This document shows positions 1 through 14,531 of a stretch of DNA of 64,000 bases, piece by piece. The notes beneath the pieces were generated by a model, which saw only the letters and a program-made list of their open reading frames with translations, searched no databases and was not told where the DNA came from. The translations under genes were made by a program, and so were the position numbers. Numbering within the stretch: the stretch's first letter is position 1; every line of letters starts with the position of its first letter. The stretch is from Chromobotia macracanthus. Lineage: Eukaryota; Chordata; Actinopteri; Cypriniformes; Botiidae. The stretch is taken from positions 10,300,001 through 10,364,000 of the forward strand of contig JAZGTH010000001.1 of NCBI GenBank assembly GCA_036877525.1. The letters are read 5' to 3'.

Positions 1-3000
1 GTCCTTATTTAAGTGTTTCATGTGGTTCTGATGTGGTGTGTATGCCAGTATGTCTGTGTAAGACAATCACTGAGCATCAAATCGCAACAAAGGTCAAATA
101 GTGATGAGAAGGACAGGCTCGGGGCCAGTTGCTATGGCATCCCAGTGGGTTGCTAAGCTTTCTCCTTATGAAGTTAGACACTGTGGTCATCTGGGTCAAG
201 AAGTCCGAAGAGGTCAAGTGGCAGGTCACCCACCAGTCTCATCAAACAACCTCCAACAATATGTTTGTGTGTGGGTAAATGTGTGCACGCATGCTTTTAT
301 GTGGGGTACAAATTGCACACAGCTTTGACGTAGCTTTAAGTCTGACATATGCATAAGCCATAATGATAGAAAACACAAATTCATCTCAAAACAGCTGCAG
401 CTTTGACATACTGACTGTTTTAAACTGATGAGCAAGCCCACACTCAAATCTTCGGCTTTACAAACTTATGTAGAGCTGAAACAATTTGCATTTTTTTTGC
501 CAATATACTTTTGCCTACTTTGTGCTTTTAGCTACCAATAATAGTGTAGTATCATCTGCCCCATTTAAATAAAACACACAGAAATCAGCAGAATTTTTCC
601 CCAAATCTGCCAATTCAGCCTGGATCTGTTGATAAGAAAGATATAAATCCACAATGCATCACAGCTGGAGCTCTGAAATGTAAAATCAACATCATCAGCA
701 AGAATTTAATTATAAGGAACTTTGGCAGAAATAAGAACTTAACTACTAGAAAACAAGGACGAAGAAAAGAACAACAGTCCACACACATTTGGATGTTGTT
801 CTTCTATTAAGCGTAGTATGTATCATGTTTGAATTTGAGCATGTTCTATATACTTCTGTGCATGTGAGTAAAACTGTTAAAAAACTTTATAACAAATACC
901 ATGCCTGGTTTATTGTTCCAAAAAGGGAAAAAACAAATGTTTGCAACAAACTAAACACAGTTTGGAGAAGGAGGGTTTGAGTTAGAACCCAGAGCGAAAC
1001 TCAACCTGAACTCAACAGGATAAACCCACAGCTACTTGACCTGCATGTTGATTTGACCAGTACTCTGTCACAGGAATTTCTATGATTGGAGAGATTCATA
1101 GAAAACTACTGAGGTGAACCACAACTGTGATTGGAGAAACTGTCCTGCTCTACTGATCCTAAGACCAGATAGTTTGAGCGATGTTTGGAAGACATGCATG
1201 GATGAGATGAACTGACCCATCATCATCATGTGATCAACATCAATACAGCCACCAATGACGACCTAAGACCCCATGTAGCGATTAAAAAGAAGATGTGTCC
1301 ATCACCAACAATATCTTTTGTGTAGTACTTCCTCTCTTCATTATAGCTTTCAAAAAAAATCCATAACATCGTTTGGCTCCCTCACTCGCTTGTATGGTCT
1401 TTCGGAGGGGGATGAAACATTGGGTCGGGCACATTAATCACAGGCACATGGGGGTCAGGAGCAGTTCACGGATCAGTGCAAAGCGAGTGAGTAGAAGTAC
1501 AAGAGACTACAAGATGGAGTTTCCACAGAGGGAGGTTGTGCTGTTCAACTGCTGTCAAATGGAGCTTTACCCAAATCCTGCCCCAGTCCACCCCAAACCA
1601 TGACCCAGGTGGGACAAACAGTAAGGGAAAGGTTCCACAGGAAACCAATCCATCTCCCGGGGCGGTCTGCAGGAAGTAAGCATGGGAGAGTGTGAAACAC
1701 AGATCGGCTGGCTTTCCTTCATTGTGAGTCCCTACTGATTATGTTGGTGCAAACTACATATTTTCAAAATCGACTAGTCATCGACTAGGTTGCTTGAACA
1801 AGAAGTGGGCTAATTGGTTTTAAGGAAGCTCTGTATAATTAGGTTTTGGGTTTGAGTGACCACAATAAGACATGCTTCTTTGGGGGCGCTCATAGTTCAA
1901 AAACAGCTGTATGGAGCATATAGTAATAGAACAACCAATAGGGGCCCCTGAAACATGTTTTAAAAGTTGAGCTAATTAAATTTTACAGACTGTCTTAAAA
2001 ATGCAACATGCAAGAAAATATGGTTTGAGATGCGACGATCAAAGACGTCCAACTTCATGTATATGGCTGTAGAGGCTTTGACCATTTATCATGCAAATTA
2101 CAACACTAGAACAGCTACACACTATCAGTGTGCTAATTAAATCACCACTGTTAAAAATATAACAACTATAATAATAACAATAATAATTAAAAACAATGTA
2201 AACTACTCAACCTAAGTAATAAGTCTGCAGTGTTTTGATGTTTTTTGTAATACATACACCGTAATGTATTTTTCATGTTTTCTTACTGTTTTTACTGTCT
2301 GTGAAACATATTGCCCCTTTTCCTATCCCATACCACTCTAGCCAAATCTCACAAGACCAAACACATGATTTTTAAGTATAACTCAATCCACTAGCATGGG
2401 AATTTTGGGAGTCTGGATGTCCAGTTAACAGTTTATTTTATTGAATGCCTAGTTATTGTACATAACCAGCACATTAAAGTAAACTGACATTATCGCATAA
2501 GGCCACTGCTGCAAAATCACAGTAAAGCATGAGAGAAATCTGGCTGATGTGATGAATTCTAAAGAGCATGGAGACCTTTCACTTTTGACTGCTTTTTACA
2601 TACACACACACAGAAAACACACACTCAAATACACAAAGCCAAACGGCTTTAAATTGGGGCCACGGTGTAAAAATGTTCCGAGGGAATTCTCAGCAGACTC
2701 TGATAAATGGTGCTGATAAATGAGCAGTTCTTTCCAAACACACACACATATACAACCATATGGCCTCAACCCAGTCTGGACTGCATTACCTTAAAATGGT
2801 TATGTGTCAAAAAAATAATCAACTTTTTCAAAGAGCTGATGAGTATCTAAAAGCACGCACACTTTTCTGAGCGATTTTGCTTGTGACAGATTCCTTTATT
2901 GCCAGATTTCACCGTAGAGGTTTTTATTACGAGTTGGCGTAGTCGTCGAGCATTTCCCCGTGTCAGTTATCCGCACAATGACAGAGCCACATGCGAGACG

Positions 3001-3430
3001 CTTTGCTTTGATTCTTGTATGACTTTCCAAATTTAACAAACTGTTTCAGACGGGGCCAACTGAAAAGACCAATGCAGGATACTTTGGATATAAGTTTGGC
3101 TTGAGTACAATGACATGATTTAGAATGGAATTGGATTTTTAGTTTTTTTTATTTATTATGGGACATACAGCTGGGATAAACACAGGCAGTAGTAAATTGA
3201 ATGACTTCTGAGTAGACAGTGGCTTTGCAGTGATCGTGATGCACTGAGAGTCTGAGACACCCTAGGGGAGCTGCTGACACCAACTGCTGCCAGATCTTCA
3301 TCATCAACAACCAAACAGGATTTGTGATTGGCAGCAAAAACACCACAGACTGTGTGAGGGTGACCAAGAAAGAGAGCAGTGAGTGAAGAGAGAAGGTCAC
3401 TGAGGAGTCAGCCAGAACTGTAAAATAACC

Positions 3431-3880
3431 ATTAAAATAAAGTTCACCCAAACACTAAAATTCTGTCATTATTAAAGGAACAGTTCACCCAAAAACTAAA
3501 ATTCTGTCATTATTAAAGGAACAGTTCACCCAAAAACTAAAATCCTGTCATTATTAAAGGAAGAGTTTACCCACACTAAAATTCTGTCATTTAATAAGGA
3601 ACCGTTAAACCAAAAATAATTTGTTTTCATAATTTACTCACCCTCATGTAATTCTAAATCTATGACTTTTTTCTTCTGTGGAACTCAAAAAGATATTTTG
3701 AGAAATGTCTCAGTGGTTGTGTCTATATAATAGCAGTCAATGGGTGCCACTGCTGTTTGGTTAGCAACCTACTTCAAAATATCTTTTGTTCCTCAGAAGC
3801 AAAATGTCAGACAGGTTTGGAGTAACATAAGGGGGAGTAAAAAATAATGTTTTTTCATGTTTGGGTGAACGATCCCTTAA
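3431..3880. mobile_element. Cyprinid foldback element with tandemly repeated left end
   Basis: The right part follows a very common cyprinid non-autonomous element (tttactcaccctcatgt, gatattttgagaaatgtctc, gtttgggtgaacgatccctt). The left end (gttcacccaaaaactaaaat and tctgtcatt) is repeated in about 41-base units four to five times between 3431 and 3605, with decreasing similarity. No coding capacity. The opposite ends are inverted copies (gttcaccc / gggtgaac). Confidence 0.8.
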
Positions 3881-6800
3881 ACTCACCCTCATGTAAAGAA
3901 TTACACGAGTCGTTCTTTTCCACAAGGTTAGTTAATGAAGACTAAGGCTTTCATGCAAGGACACAAAAGAGCCATTGAAGTGGTTCATACAATAATCAGA
4001 TCTTCTCCTTTCATTATTTACTGAAAATGTTGAGTCAGATCTTTTCAGAGAATCGTTGGTTTAGCTCCAAATGCTCTGAATGATTTGTTCATAAAATGAT
4101 CTGATCCAACAGACTGACTCACGAGCCAGTCACAGAATTTAACAGCTTGCTGAAAGGGGATTTTGATCTATTCCTCACACAAATCTAGAGCATGACTTCA
4201 GACGACTGTTTTTATGATATATTTATAGGGCTTTTATTTTTTAAGCTTTGAAAGCCCCAATCTTCATTTGTATGGAAAAGACAGATCAGTAAAAAATTTT
4301 CTCTTCATTCGACAGATTTAATATGGGCTTTGAACATTATGACAATGAGCACATCATGACAGAGGATTCATTTTTGATGCTCTGTTGCTTTTAATACTCA
4401 ATTTTAGGCTTGAAATGAAGTAAATAGTAGGAAAATAAACATCACAGGGTGCAACCTAAAGCAAACTGGACAAGCAGTGGATCGAGGAATCCCAGGTCTA
4501 AAGTGACTGAAATAGGGAGGAACCGTGACCAACAATGGTCTGTTGGTGACAGACCAACAAAACATGAAAGAGGAGTGTGAGGGGAAGAGAAAGTATGAAC
4601 ACATCACTCCACTCCTTTTTATTCTACCATATACAGTGAATTTGTGAACTTTGCCCTCCGTCTTGCTCTGTTTATCCATCTGTCCTGCAGTGTGCCCTCC
4701 CGAGCAGGGACTCAAAGACTGATAAATGATGGTCTTCCATTACCGCTTCCCAAGCTTTCTCCTTCCCTCTCTCACTCCCTCACATTCTCTTTCATCCAAA
4801 TTCTTCTTTTTTCCAGCACATTTTTAAGTCCCCATCATACATGTATTTGTGATTAAACATTTTAAAGATGGAATCAAATTTAATAGTTTTCTTTTACTAC
4901 AATGTCGAAATTAAGTGAGCATGGTGTAAATTTTGGCTTGAGTGGATTTTGGCTTTCTTGCAATGTCTTTGGGCGCTATGCAATTTTAAAAACTAGCAAT
5001 TTATTAAGAAATATTTGTGGTGTTTCATCATTTTGTTTCTTTCTACAACCAAAGTGTTTCAAATAAAACACGTCATCTTTGGATCGTCATCATTTAATTG
5101 CCATTCAACAATTTTTTTGTCCTCAATTTCACTTTATATTCCATTTATTTTTTGCAATATCCCTTTAATTACCAAAAGTTCCTAAATGACATCATCCTCC
5201 AAGAAGTGACATCCAAGATCATCTCTGGTGGGAAAACAGTACACATCAGTATGTATTAGCAATATCATGAATTCTGTAATGTTTTGGAGTATTAGTTGGT
5301 TTGTCTCACTCTACAACATTTGATATAAATCCCAGAACTCAGTATAATAGTAATAAGGTACCTTATAACAGGAATAACCAACACATTTCTGAGAACTGTA
5401 AGACTGCAGCAGAGGGAGAGAGAAAGAACGCGCATGAGTGTGGGAGTCAAAGAGGAGTGTGTTCATGAGTGCTGTGATGGCATGATAAAAGAAAGAAAGG
5501 GTAAGAGAGAAAGAGATTTGTTATTCACAAGAACATAAATGAAAAAGATATCTCAGAGATATCTCTGGCTTTCAGGAAAGCTTAGAAAAATCTCTCCAAA
5601 AAGTCATCCACAGATCATTTGCAGAAGGGGACGGGACGATCTTGTTTGATCAGAACAAGAAAGATCCATCTTCAGCTAATTCATGTGAGACACTTTTATT
5701 TGCTCTTCTTCTTGTATCTTGACTCTGGCTTGGCTGATGCTAAGCAGGACTATGTGACTGTATCAGCACAGGAAGCCTGAAGTAATCCTACATCATATTC
5801 TAAGACTAGTAACATTCATTTGTGGGTTGTAGTTGCTATGCTGTTGCCTGGCACTCATCCAAACAAAGCCTGAAAATGACAGAGATTTCATTTCAACCTC
5901 AACTTGCTGCAGTAAAACTCTCCCTTCAGTAAATGTACATGGAGTGACTTTGAACAGAAAAATGTTTGGTGAACAGCCAATAACAGACAATGAAGCAAAC
6001 AAGACTCATCTGGGTGTATGAGGGTAATTATAGCAACTGTCACTGATGCCAAAGTGACCGCAGCAAAATAAGCAGAGGTCATAGTATTAGTTTACCAGCC
6101 TGTTTGCTCCTAAATAGATCTGCAGCATAAATGCATTTCTCTCCTCTTCAAAGACAGTGCGACGTGTTGGGATTGTCAAAATGAGAGCAGTGGCTGACTG
6201 ACAGTGAAGACCCTTCCAGTTAACAGTGTCACTCTCTCAAGCAACTGAAGTTTTGACAGACAACTGCTCACATGGTGTGTGTATTGTTGGTAATCCAAGG
6301 CCCCATAATGTTTGCCAATGTTTGTGCAATCCTTCCACCAAATAAATGTTTAAGAGTTTTGGACATATGTATGGCTTCAAAATAAAAACAACTGTATGAT
6401 ACAAATTTTTTATAATGCTTACAAGTTCATGGAACATCTTTAATATAGACATGCAGTGACACAGATCATATGAAGAACACATCCAAAATTCAGTTTAGTA
6501 TAGTTTAAAAAAGAACCATTATCATTCATGCTGAAAATGTCACATTTGTGAAGAGATTACAATTCAAGTGTATTTGGAAGAAACACTCTGCCTTTATAAC
6601 TTCATTAATGATACAGAAAGTTATGTATGAAGTCATGTAAACAGAGATGCCCTGCTTGACAAAATCTGATGACAAGTTTTCCCATCTGAGACGCATGGTA
6701 ATATGGGGTGTAAACAGCACCCTCTCTCAGCTAACCACTTATCAGATCGGGTCACCCGACACAAATGTTACTACCAGGTGTAAACAGAGCCCAAATTAAC

Positions 6801-7439
6801 ACTTCTGTTCCGTATTGGAGATCAGTTAGCCGTTCATAGAGATAAAGGAATCATGTCAGTGTTGAGGTGTGGGAATTGTGAATAAACTCATTAACCCCAA
6901 ACTCAAGTGGCCTGTGTCATGAGGGTGGGGGGGACTGTAAAACATCACAGACTGCCGCCAATCACACAAACTCAACAGCACTGATGCTCACTTTATGATT
7001 TAACTGCCTTTCAAAGTTCTCCCTGATCTCTGCTTTTTCTTCATCTTTCTTTGAATCCAGCTCAGAGATCTGTTTCCAAGCTGGTACGACTCAATACCCT
7101 CTGCATTTCTGAATTACTTCATCACTGTGAGCCTGACTTATGTAGTTAGTGTTTAATCACATCTCGGGTTCTCCTGTAGTTTCACTTGAAAGGACATAAA
7201 CCACAAAGAATCTGTTGCTCATCCTCACTCCCTGTGTGCCATTAACTCATCCTTTCCTATAGATCTGCATAAGCAAGAAAAGAACATCAAAACTCACTGG
7301 GGTCAATTTAAACAGTTCAAACATTATTTCAGCACAAAATACACCCAATATATGTGTTTTTATGTATGTATTTAATGTTTATGTAATGTTGCATTTGTGT
7401 TTAAAAGAGTTAATAAGTTAAGGAATCAATTTGAGTCTC

Positions 7440-8020
7440 ACACCATGTCCTAACCAAATTCAATCCGACGCTGCGACCTGCAATTAATGCAACAGGTTTC
7501 TTTTCCATGTTAATCAGACAGCATGACAGCAATACGCAACGAGTGACAGCAGGTTCTCTTTTAGAAACGTTTTTTATTTCTGCAACGTTGTGGCTAATAG
7601 GTCATGTACTAATAGATTTGTATCATTAAAGGGGTTTATTCTGAGCTGGTATATAAAAAAAAGCCATAATGAAAGCAACAATGTATAATTTACCTCAGAT
7701 TTTGAAAATAATTTTAAATAAACAAATTTAAAGTCCAAAGGGATAATTCTGTGCAAACAAAGTTTATTCTATGACAAAGATTGTATCAGTCATATATGTA
7801 TTTTGAATAATGTGAAAATTGTTTTATTTGTGAAAATTTAATTATGCACTTATCCCTTTCACTGCGAGTGGGAGACAACAGTGCGCTTTAAGAGAGAAAA
7901 ACTGCCCACATGCTGATTTGTGATTGATTTTGTCGCGTTGTGTGTCGCTTCTGGTGTGGACAGACAAATTGCTTGTTGCTGTAATCTTGCTGTGCCGCGT
8001 TTGATTAGGACAGGGTGTCA
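7440..8020. mobile_element. Non-autonomous DNA transposon with 19-base inverted ends
   Basis: Left end acaccatgtcctaaccaaa; reverse complement of right end acaccctgtcctaatcaaa (2 mismatches in 19). The subterminal parts are GC-richer (cgacgctgcgacc and gtcgcgttgtgtgtcgc) and the middle AT-rich, with no transposase frame. A target-site duplication is not obvious. Superfamily not assigned. Confidence 0.72.
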
Positions 8021-11000
8021 CAGTGTTGGTGTGATGCTATAAAGATCCAGTAAAGTTGGCTCAATCGTGGAAGTCTTCTGCATCATCCACAACCCAGCAT
8101 TAGGAACTGGCTTCCAAGCCGCAAAATGCACAGCTATTTTGGGCATGTTTTTTGTGTCACCTAATTTGCCTAATTTCATTAGCGAACCAGGTGCTAAAAC
8201 AACACAGACAGTGTGTACATTCATCCAGTTGTTTAATCCCTTGGTCCTTTTTTCCAACTCTTTCTCCTCCCTTGTTCTTTCATCATATAAAACGCTTCCT
8301 CTGCTCACTCAACACACAGGCACAATACTACATTACTGTTCCTTCACTCTGCCCAGTCTTGCTTAACTGCTGCAAAACAAAATACCATTTCAGCGCTTTT
8401 CAACACTGTCTGTTTGATGGATGGACCGATGACATAGTGTGCAGGAGAGGGATTTTTTCCACAAGAAATCAACTTGTTGGAAAAACTGCACACTGTTTGA
8501 TGAATGTCTTTTCAGTGGTAATGTAACACACTGTCATTGTAGCCAATCTCAATGGGCTGTCAATACTTGGCTATGTGCTCATATCGTAACTCAGTAGAGA
8601 CATGAGGTTCAGAATACACACACAAAAAGTGTTTCTGTGCATTAAAGAAATAACTGGAAACACCCTTGTTTTGCTCAATACTCATAACTATGATGCTGTT
8701 TTTCCATGGGATAAAGAAGAATGTTAAGAAATTAATATGGTTTATAGTGTATGTTTATCTGACAAAGCTATCAAAGTCATATGGACTAATTTTTTGTCCT
8801 TTTTGGAGAGCCATAGTCACTATGAACTGCCTTTAAAAAAAAAATACAAACTGGATCTAAGAGATCTCAAAAAACTGTTTCACAGATGTTGGAATAGTGT
8901 TAGAATACCTTGAAGGTGAGTACATGACAGAATTTTAATTTCTGGGTCAGTCTTACACCACAAAATTTTCTGAATGCAGAGGTTTGTGTGTCAAGTTTAA
9001 CTCATCAAATGAAACTTCCTTTCAGCACACCACAACACTTGCTAACAAGAGTTCCATCCTTCGGCTGACACCTGTCATTTCCAGAGAAAATTCTAACCAG
9101 TCCTGACAGCTGTCTCTATTTATGTACAGACAGATCATGGTGATTATTTATGCCTCTGAATGTGTGTTTGGGTACAGATCTAGACGCTAAGCTCGCACGT
9201 GTGTGTTATTCACCCTTATTCACCTCCATTTCAGTGGCCTCAGAACAAGTAAGGGCAAAAGCATGAATGAACACTTTGTGGCTTGACAGAAGCTGGTAAT
9301 GACATGCAAATAGAGGGCTAAACCCACAAATGACCACACAAACATTCTGGTTTTTCATTTGTTTGCTCAGGCCGTCAGTCAAGAGCATGAGGCTCCGCCC
9401 CCCTCTTACGATGGTCTGTTGAGAATTGGGAGTTCAGAAAGAATGCCTTTCTTGTTACATACGGTTTTTCTTCCATACCATGGACAAGTCAGTACGAAAT
9501 TATTCCTGTGCAGCATTTGTAAAGTCTAAGAGGAACTGACGTGCGGTATTGAATATTAGCAATTACTTCCTCTGACTGACACGTTATATGATAAAACAAA
9601 TAAACTATTTAAAACATTAAGTGATCAAACAATTGCGGTAGTTTTAAACAGATTCGGGCTGTTTTTAAAAGAACTGGTGTTTGTGGTAGTTTATAAACAT
9701 GGTAAATGTTTGACTAGAGACCTAGGTTGGAAGAGCCAACCAAAGCTAAACATGTTTAAGAGTGGGTTTGAAGTGACAGGACATGTCAACACTAGTGGTT
9801 ACCATAGCAACAAACAATACAAGTTTGTCTTGTCATCAAAGCAACCAATAATCAATAACAGAACCAACCAAGAAGATCTTTTTTAAATTCCATTTTATTT
9901 TTATGAAACAATTTAGATTCAGAAGTGTACATCACGTGATGCCCAACTTACGTCTTGGTTGAGTGTGTGTTAGTTATAACGTGTTGGGCAGCTGTGGATG
10001 GCTAGACCCTTTCTGTGAACTGCGGCTCTGGAGAATTTTAGTCTGAGGAAAGGGACTAGTCCCATATAATCAACCACACAACTATATACACACCTTCTCA
10101 GTCACAAATAAGCCAAGGTCTCTATTCACTGACAATAATATGCCTTTTCTTTTCTGTTGCTGTTTATGTTAAAGTCAGGCATCTGTTTTCTCTCAACACT
10201 CCTGAGTGAAGCTGTTTAACACAGTTCAGCTGGCTGTGTATCTGGACCAGACATTAGGTTCTACTATAAAAAATAATGCAAGAGAAACCTTTCAATTGAC
10301 AGATAATTGCTGTTCCTCACTACAAGCAGGCTATATTAATAAATTTGTGTGCTCTGAGTCCACTGTTTCTTACTGCTAAAGAGGCTCTGATCTGTAAAGG
10401 GAAAATCTGATCATAATTTCAAAGAATATCTACAATTTGATATCTCTTGTAATATTAATTGTATTCAAATAAATTATATTGCATGCATTCCAAGCCGGCC
10501 CATCTGGTTCTTCTATTGGATAAGTAGCTTATGGATGGTTACCCTTCAACAGGATTTACACATCCTAGTAACCTCCCAGCATGCTGGATCAGAGACAAGT
10601 AATTAGAGGCAAGTAACAGTAATGCTTCTTCTCACTATCAATCTGCCCTTGGCATTACATGACAGCAAACCTAGTTATAAACACATTTGTTAGGTAATCA
10701 TAGAAGTTTGCCTTGATGATTTAATTCTAAATAACTTCATTTTACATTGTAATGCTGGTGAGGAAACATTCAAGGTTATCAGAACAAATTTTGGAGTGTT
10801 TATGGTTCAACTCTACGACACCCGCCAATGGCGAGGGAACTCAAAATTTTATATGCCAAACATATTTTTACTAGCCATTAACATTTTAATGTTTTTCATA
10901 ACTTTATATTGATTCAAAATAATAAATATTTTGAATCAATGACAATAGATTTGTTTGCATATTTGTAACAAACAGTGCAAGAAATTGTGTGACTATATCA

Positions 11001-12438
11001 GCATAATACGTAAGAGGATCAATTAATTTATCAAACTGTATTTGTCACAAAAATAGATAATTAGACATTATAACTTCGATCAGAAGATAAACATATGATG
11101 GTAAAATTTCCACTAAAGAAAAGTTGAGTAAGCAACACTGATGACAGATGTTCTCCTTAGTAAAGTTGTTCACTGTCACTTTTGTCTCTTTAGTTTTAAT
11201 TGTCTTTGGTTTGAATCATGTTTGTCATACACTGGCAAAGATCAGACTATCATTGTATCAATTCAATTAAAATCATGTATTATGTTGCAATTCCTAATAA
11301 AGAGACCAGCCAACAGGCAAGTAATTCTGTTTTATTTACTCGCCAAAACCAAATCTTGGCTCTCAACAAGCCTTAATTTCAAAGCCTGCGCTCTACTTTA
11401 ACTGTTGCATAAAGTCCACACATGTAGACTAGGTGCACTCCCACACTTATCAGGCCTGCATTCGATTATGCTGTGATGGCAATTATGCTTGTTTTGAAAA
11501 ACAATCTCAAGCAGCCTTAACGGTTAATATAGAGCCATAAAAGTTTTGCAGGGAATCGAAGCCGCCTGGTCATTTAATCTGACCTGATTTCACAGAGCCT
11601 TTGCATCATATACTCATGTGTTGCCCACATGCTTCCTGTGGCTCTTCCCATACCCTGGCAATCAGGACACAAGCAATTTTTAAAACTGTCTTTTGAAACA
11701 ATGCCATAATATTTTGAAAGAACAAAGGAAGACCCAGAGATAACTGGAAGGCATGTGAATGAAAATTACTGCTTACATTACACACTGTCTTCAATAATTG
11801 AAAGCATACATGTTCAAAAAACATACAGAGGTTTAAGCGATCCAAAAAGTGTCTTCTGTTGAAAGACAATACTGGAAAATACTTCGCTGCTGCAAAAATA
11901 TACAAAACACACACATCAGATCCCAAATGCTGTCATTCCCTCGTTGATAAATTGCACTATATGCCAAGTTGCAGAGCTTAAATAAACACTTTTCTGTGAG
12001 GATAATAATGCACATAAAATCACAAAAAAAAAATAAGATGGACACTAAGGACAACATAAAGCTTAAGCTTTTAGAAACTAGACCATGCTGTTTGGAGGAA
12101 ACTGAGGACGAAGGTGGAAAGCGTATTTGAGAACCAATGTTTGCCTTTGGCACTACTCATAGCTGTCCAAAACAACAGAGAGAAAGCAGGAGGTGCCCCC
12201 CCTCTGTTTCTGAAGAGCTGTTTTGCTTTGTTGTTGTTGTTGCATCACATTACTGCGTCTGAAAGACATTAGGGTATGCAAGGTCTTCTGCGGTTGCTTT
12301 GGCAGCATGTAGCTAGCTGGAAAATGTGTGGTGACATGGCCAGGAGAATAAGGGGAACTAGATAAGCAGATATATATAGGTATTTATATCTTACTTATGT
12401 GTGTGTATGTATTACAAAAATTACTTGTATATCACATG

Positions 12439-12595
12439 TTCCTGTAGCTCAATTTGTAGAGCACTGCATTAACAGCACAAAGGTTATGGGTTCGATTCTC
12501 AGGGAGCACACGCATACTAATTAAAAAAAATAGCTTGTGTGCAATGCAGGTTGCTTTGGATAAAAGCATCTGCCAAATGCATAAATGTAAATGTA
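12439..12595 (+). mobile_element. tRNA-derived SINE
   Basis: The head has an A-box-like tagctcaatttg and a B box ggttcgattct (polymerase III promoter parts); the tail is ttgctttggataaaagcatc followed by tgccaaatgcataaatgtaaatg. The cloverleaf is degenerate and followed by non-tRNA sequence, so this is a retroposon, not a tRNA gene. Truncated relatives lie in pgm1 introns. Confidence 0.85.
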
Positions 12596-13090
12596 GCATT
12601 TACAGTATATATGCTATGTATGTATGCAGTATAGCAGATAATACATATAGTTTTTAGTTGCCGTTTCTTCCAAATTTTGTTAAACAGCCTAATACGAAAT
12701 GGTTTTAAACTTTCTTTCTCCATGAATGGTCCACTGAACATTGCACAGGTCTGGCACATGATGTGTTTCTACTCAAGTGGCTGAAAGGTCTGCTCAGTAG
12801 AAATGGGTTTTCCTCAAGAACAAATATTAGAGAAAACTGCCAAGGAGAACCCTTGTCCTTGAAGAAGAACTGTTGACATGGGTGAAATCTTTTTAGGTGT
12901 CAGAGTCATTCTTCTCAATGGGTCTGCTTATTGTCAGAGTACTGTTAAAAATCTGCAGAGGGACAGAGCTGTTTCTTCTCTCCTTCTAAATGAACATCAC
13001 CACAAATCCAGATGTGTGCATCTGGGCCTGTTAAGCACTTACATAAACAGAAGAAATGCTTCTCACATGGCAAACGATTGCTCCACAGCA

Positions 13091-13113
13091 TTGTTTGTTT
13101 GTTTGTTTGTCTG
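13091..13113. repeat. (GTTT)n microsatellite
   Basis: About five tandem tttg units ending in tctgtg. Confidence 0.85.
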
Positions 13114-14350
13114 TGTGATGGAGAGAGTGAAAACAGTGCTGTTCTAGCTTGTCATCATTTTATTTATTTATATTCATAATGCACATGATTTTCTAATGTA
13201 TTTAGTCAAGAAATAAAACATCGACTATAGGTTTCAGCTGGGGGATTTGGAATACAACACTTACCAACCTGAGGTCATTTTATTAGAGATGCATGATATA
13301 TTGTGATCATTTTTTGGCTGATTGTGGACATTACTGTAACTGTGGACTCCTGTTTTCTGTCTAATCAAGATGAGTTATTAGCGAACCTTGTAAACCTTAA
13401 TCTTTTTAATTTGTGTCTTGGCACAAATTTTTAACCCTTTGAAAGCATCTGTAGAGGGGATCTTTGGAAACTTCATAGAATCTTTCCTAATAAAGTTGGA
13501 TTTTGGCCACGATTTGGTTGTCTGAGACAAATTTTAAAAATCCTATAATATTCCTATTATCCTTGGCCAAAATCAGTAAACCAAATCAACCCTTTCTACT
13601 TTGGAGACACCATCAAAAAACACTCAGCATGATATTATTACTTATCTACTGCAACATTAGCCGCAGTGGCTTGTGTAATGAAAGCCAAGTTTTGGGTGTT
13701 ACCGTAAAGATCCAGGCCCATGTATGGGTCCCAGAGGTGTGTCTCTGAAGTGGGCAAACATACAGACATGAGCAGGGGGTTCAGTCTACAAGAAACACTC
13801 CAACATCACTATCAATAACATACCACATCCATCTGCCCTCAACAGCTGCCAGCGGCTCCTGCCCTGGTGCATGACTGGAGGTAAGTGATGAATAACGCTG
13901 GTTTTACCATTGAACCCGGCACAAGAAAATTTACTCAATTGCTATTTCCTTGTAGCCCCCTTTTGGAATGACAAGAAACGTATGAGATTTTGAAAAAAAA
14001 CAACAACAATGACCCTATGGCCTATATTCATCTGTACATCTGAGAAAAGGAAAGCTGGGATCTGATGGACTGCAGTGAATTGTTAACAATCCAAATCCAT
14101 ACAGCTCACCCACTAAGAAGAGACGTTTACAGTGACTCTGTTTATCCTGGCCAAGACGGGTCTGGAAATGTCTGAGCTTTTGATATTATACTCCAGTGCC
14201 AGTGGATGAGTGAGTGAGATGTGTGGAAAAGGTTAAGTGTTCTAGAACAAAACAGGGTGGCACAAGAAATTGTAAGACCTGAGGGAGAGAGAGAGAGACA
14301 GCGAAGGATTAAAACTCAGACAGAAAAACCCTGCCAGAAATTCCAGATTA

Positions 14351-14531
14351 AGCTAATAGCTAGGTTTTGGAAAATGGTAGCTGGTCCAAACTAGACTACA
14401 ACTGTAGGTCGTTAACCTGAATTTTAGAACATGATGGCTGTTTGAACAGCCAATAACCAACTTGGTTTAGCTAATGACCTGCTTACACTAGCTAGAAACC
14501 AGCTACCATGTTCCAAAACACAGCTAAAGCT
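14351..14531. mobile_element. Foldback element with about 33-base inverted arms
   Basis: The left arm contains gttttggaaaatggtagctgg; the reverse complement of the right arm contains gttttggaacatggtagctgg. The arms pair over about 33 bases around a 110-base centre. It resembles the 'tagctggt' foldback repeats of fish. No coding capacity. Confidence 0.75.

Noticed and set aside
12439..12510. tRNA gene
   Set aside because: A and B boxes are present, but the cloverleaf is degenerate and it is followed by the SINE body and tail.
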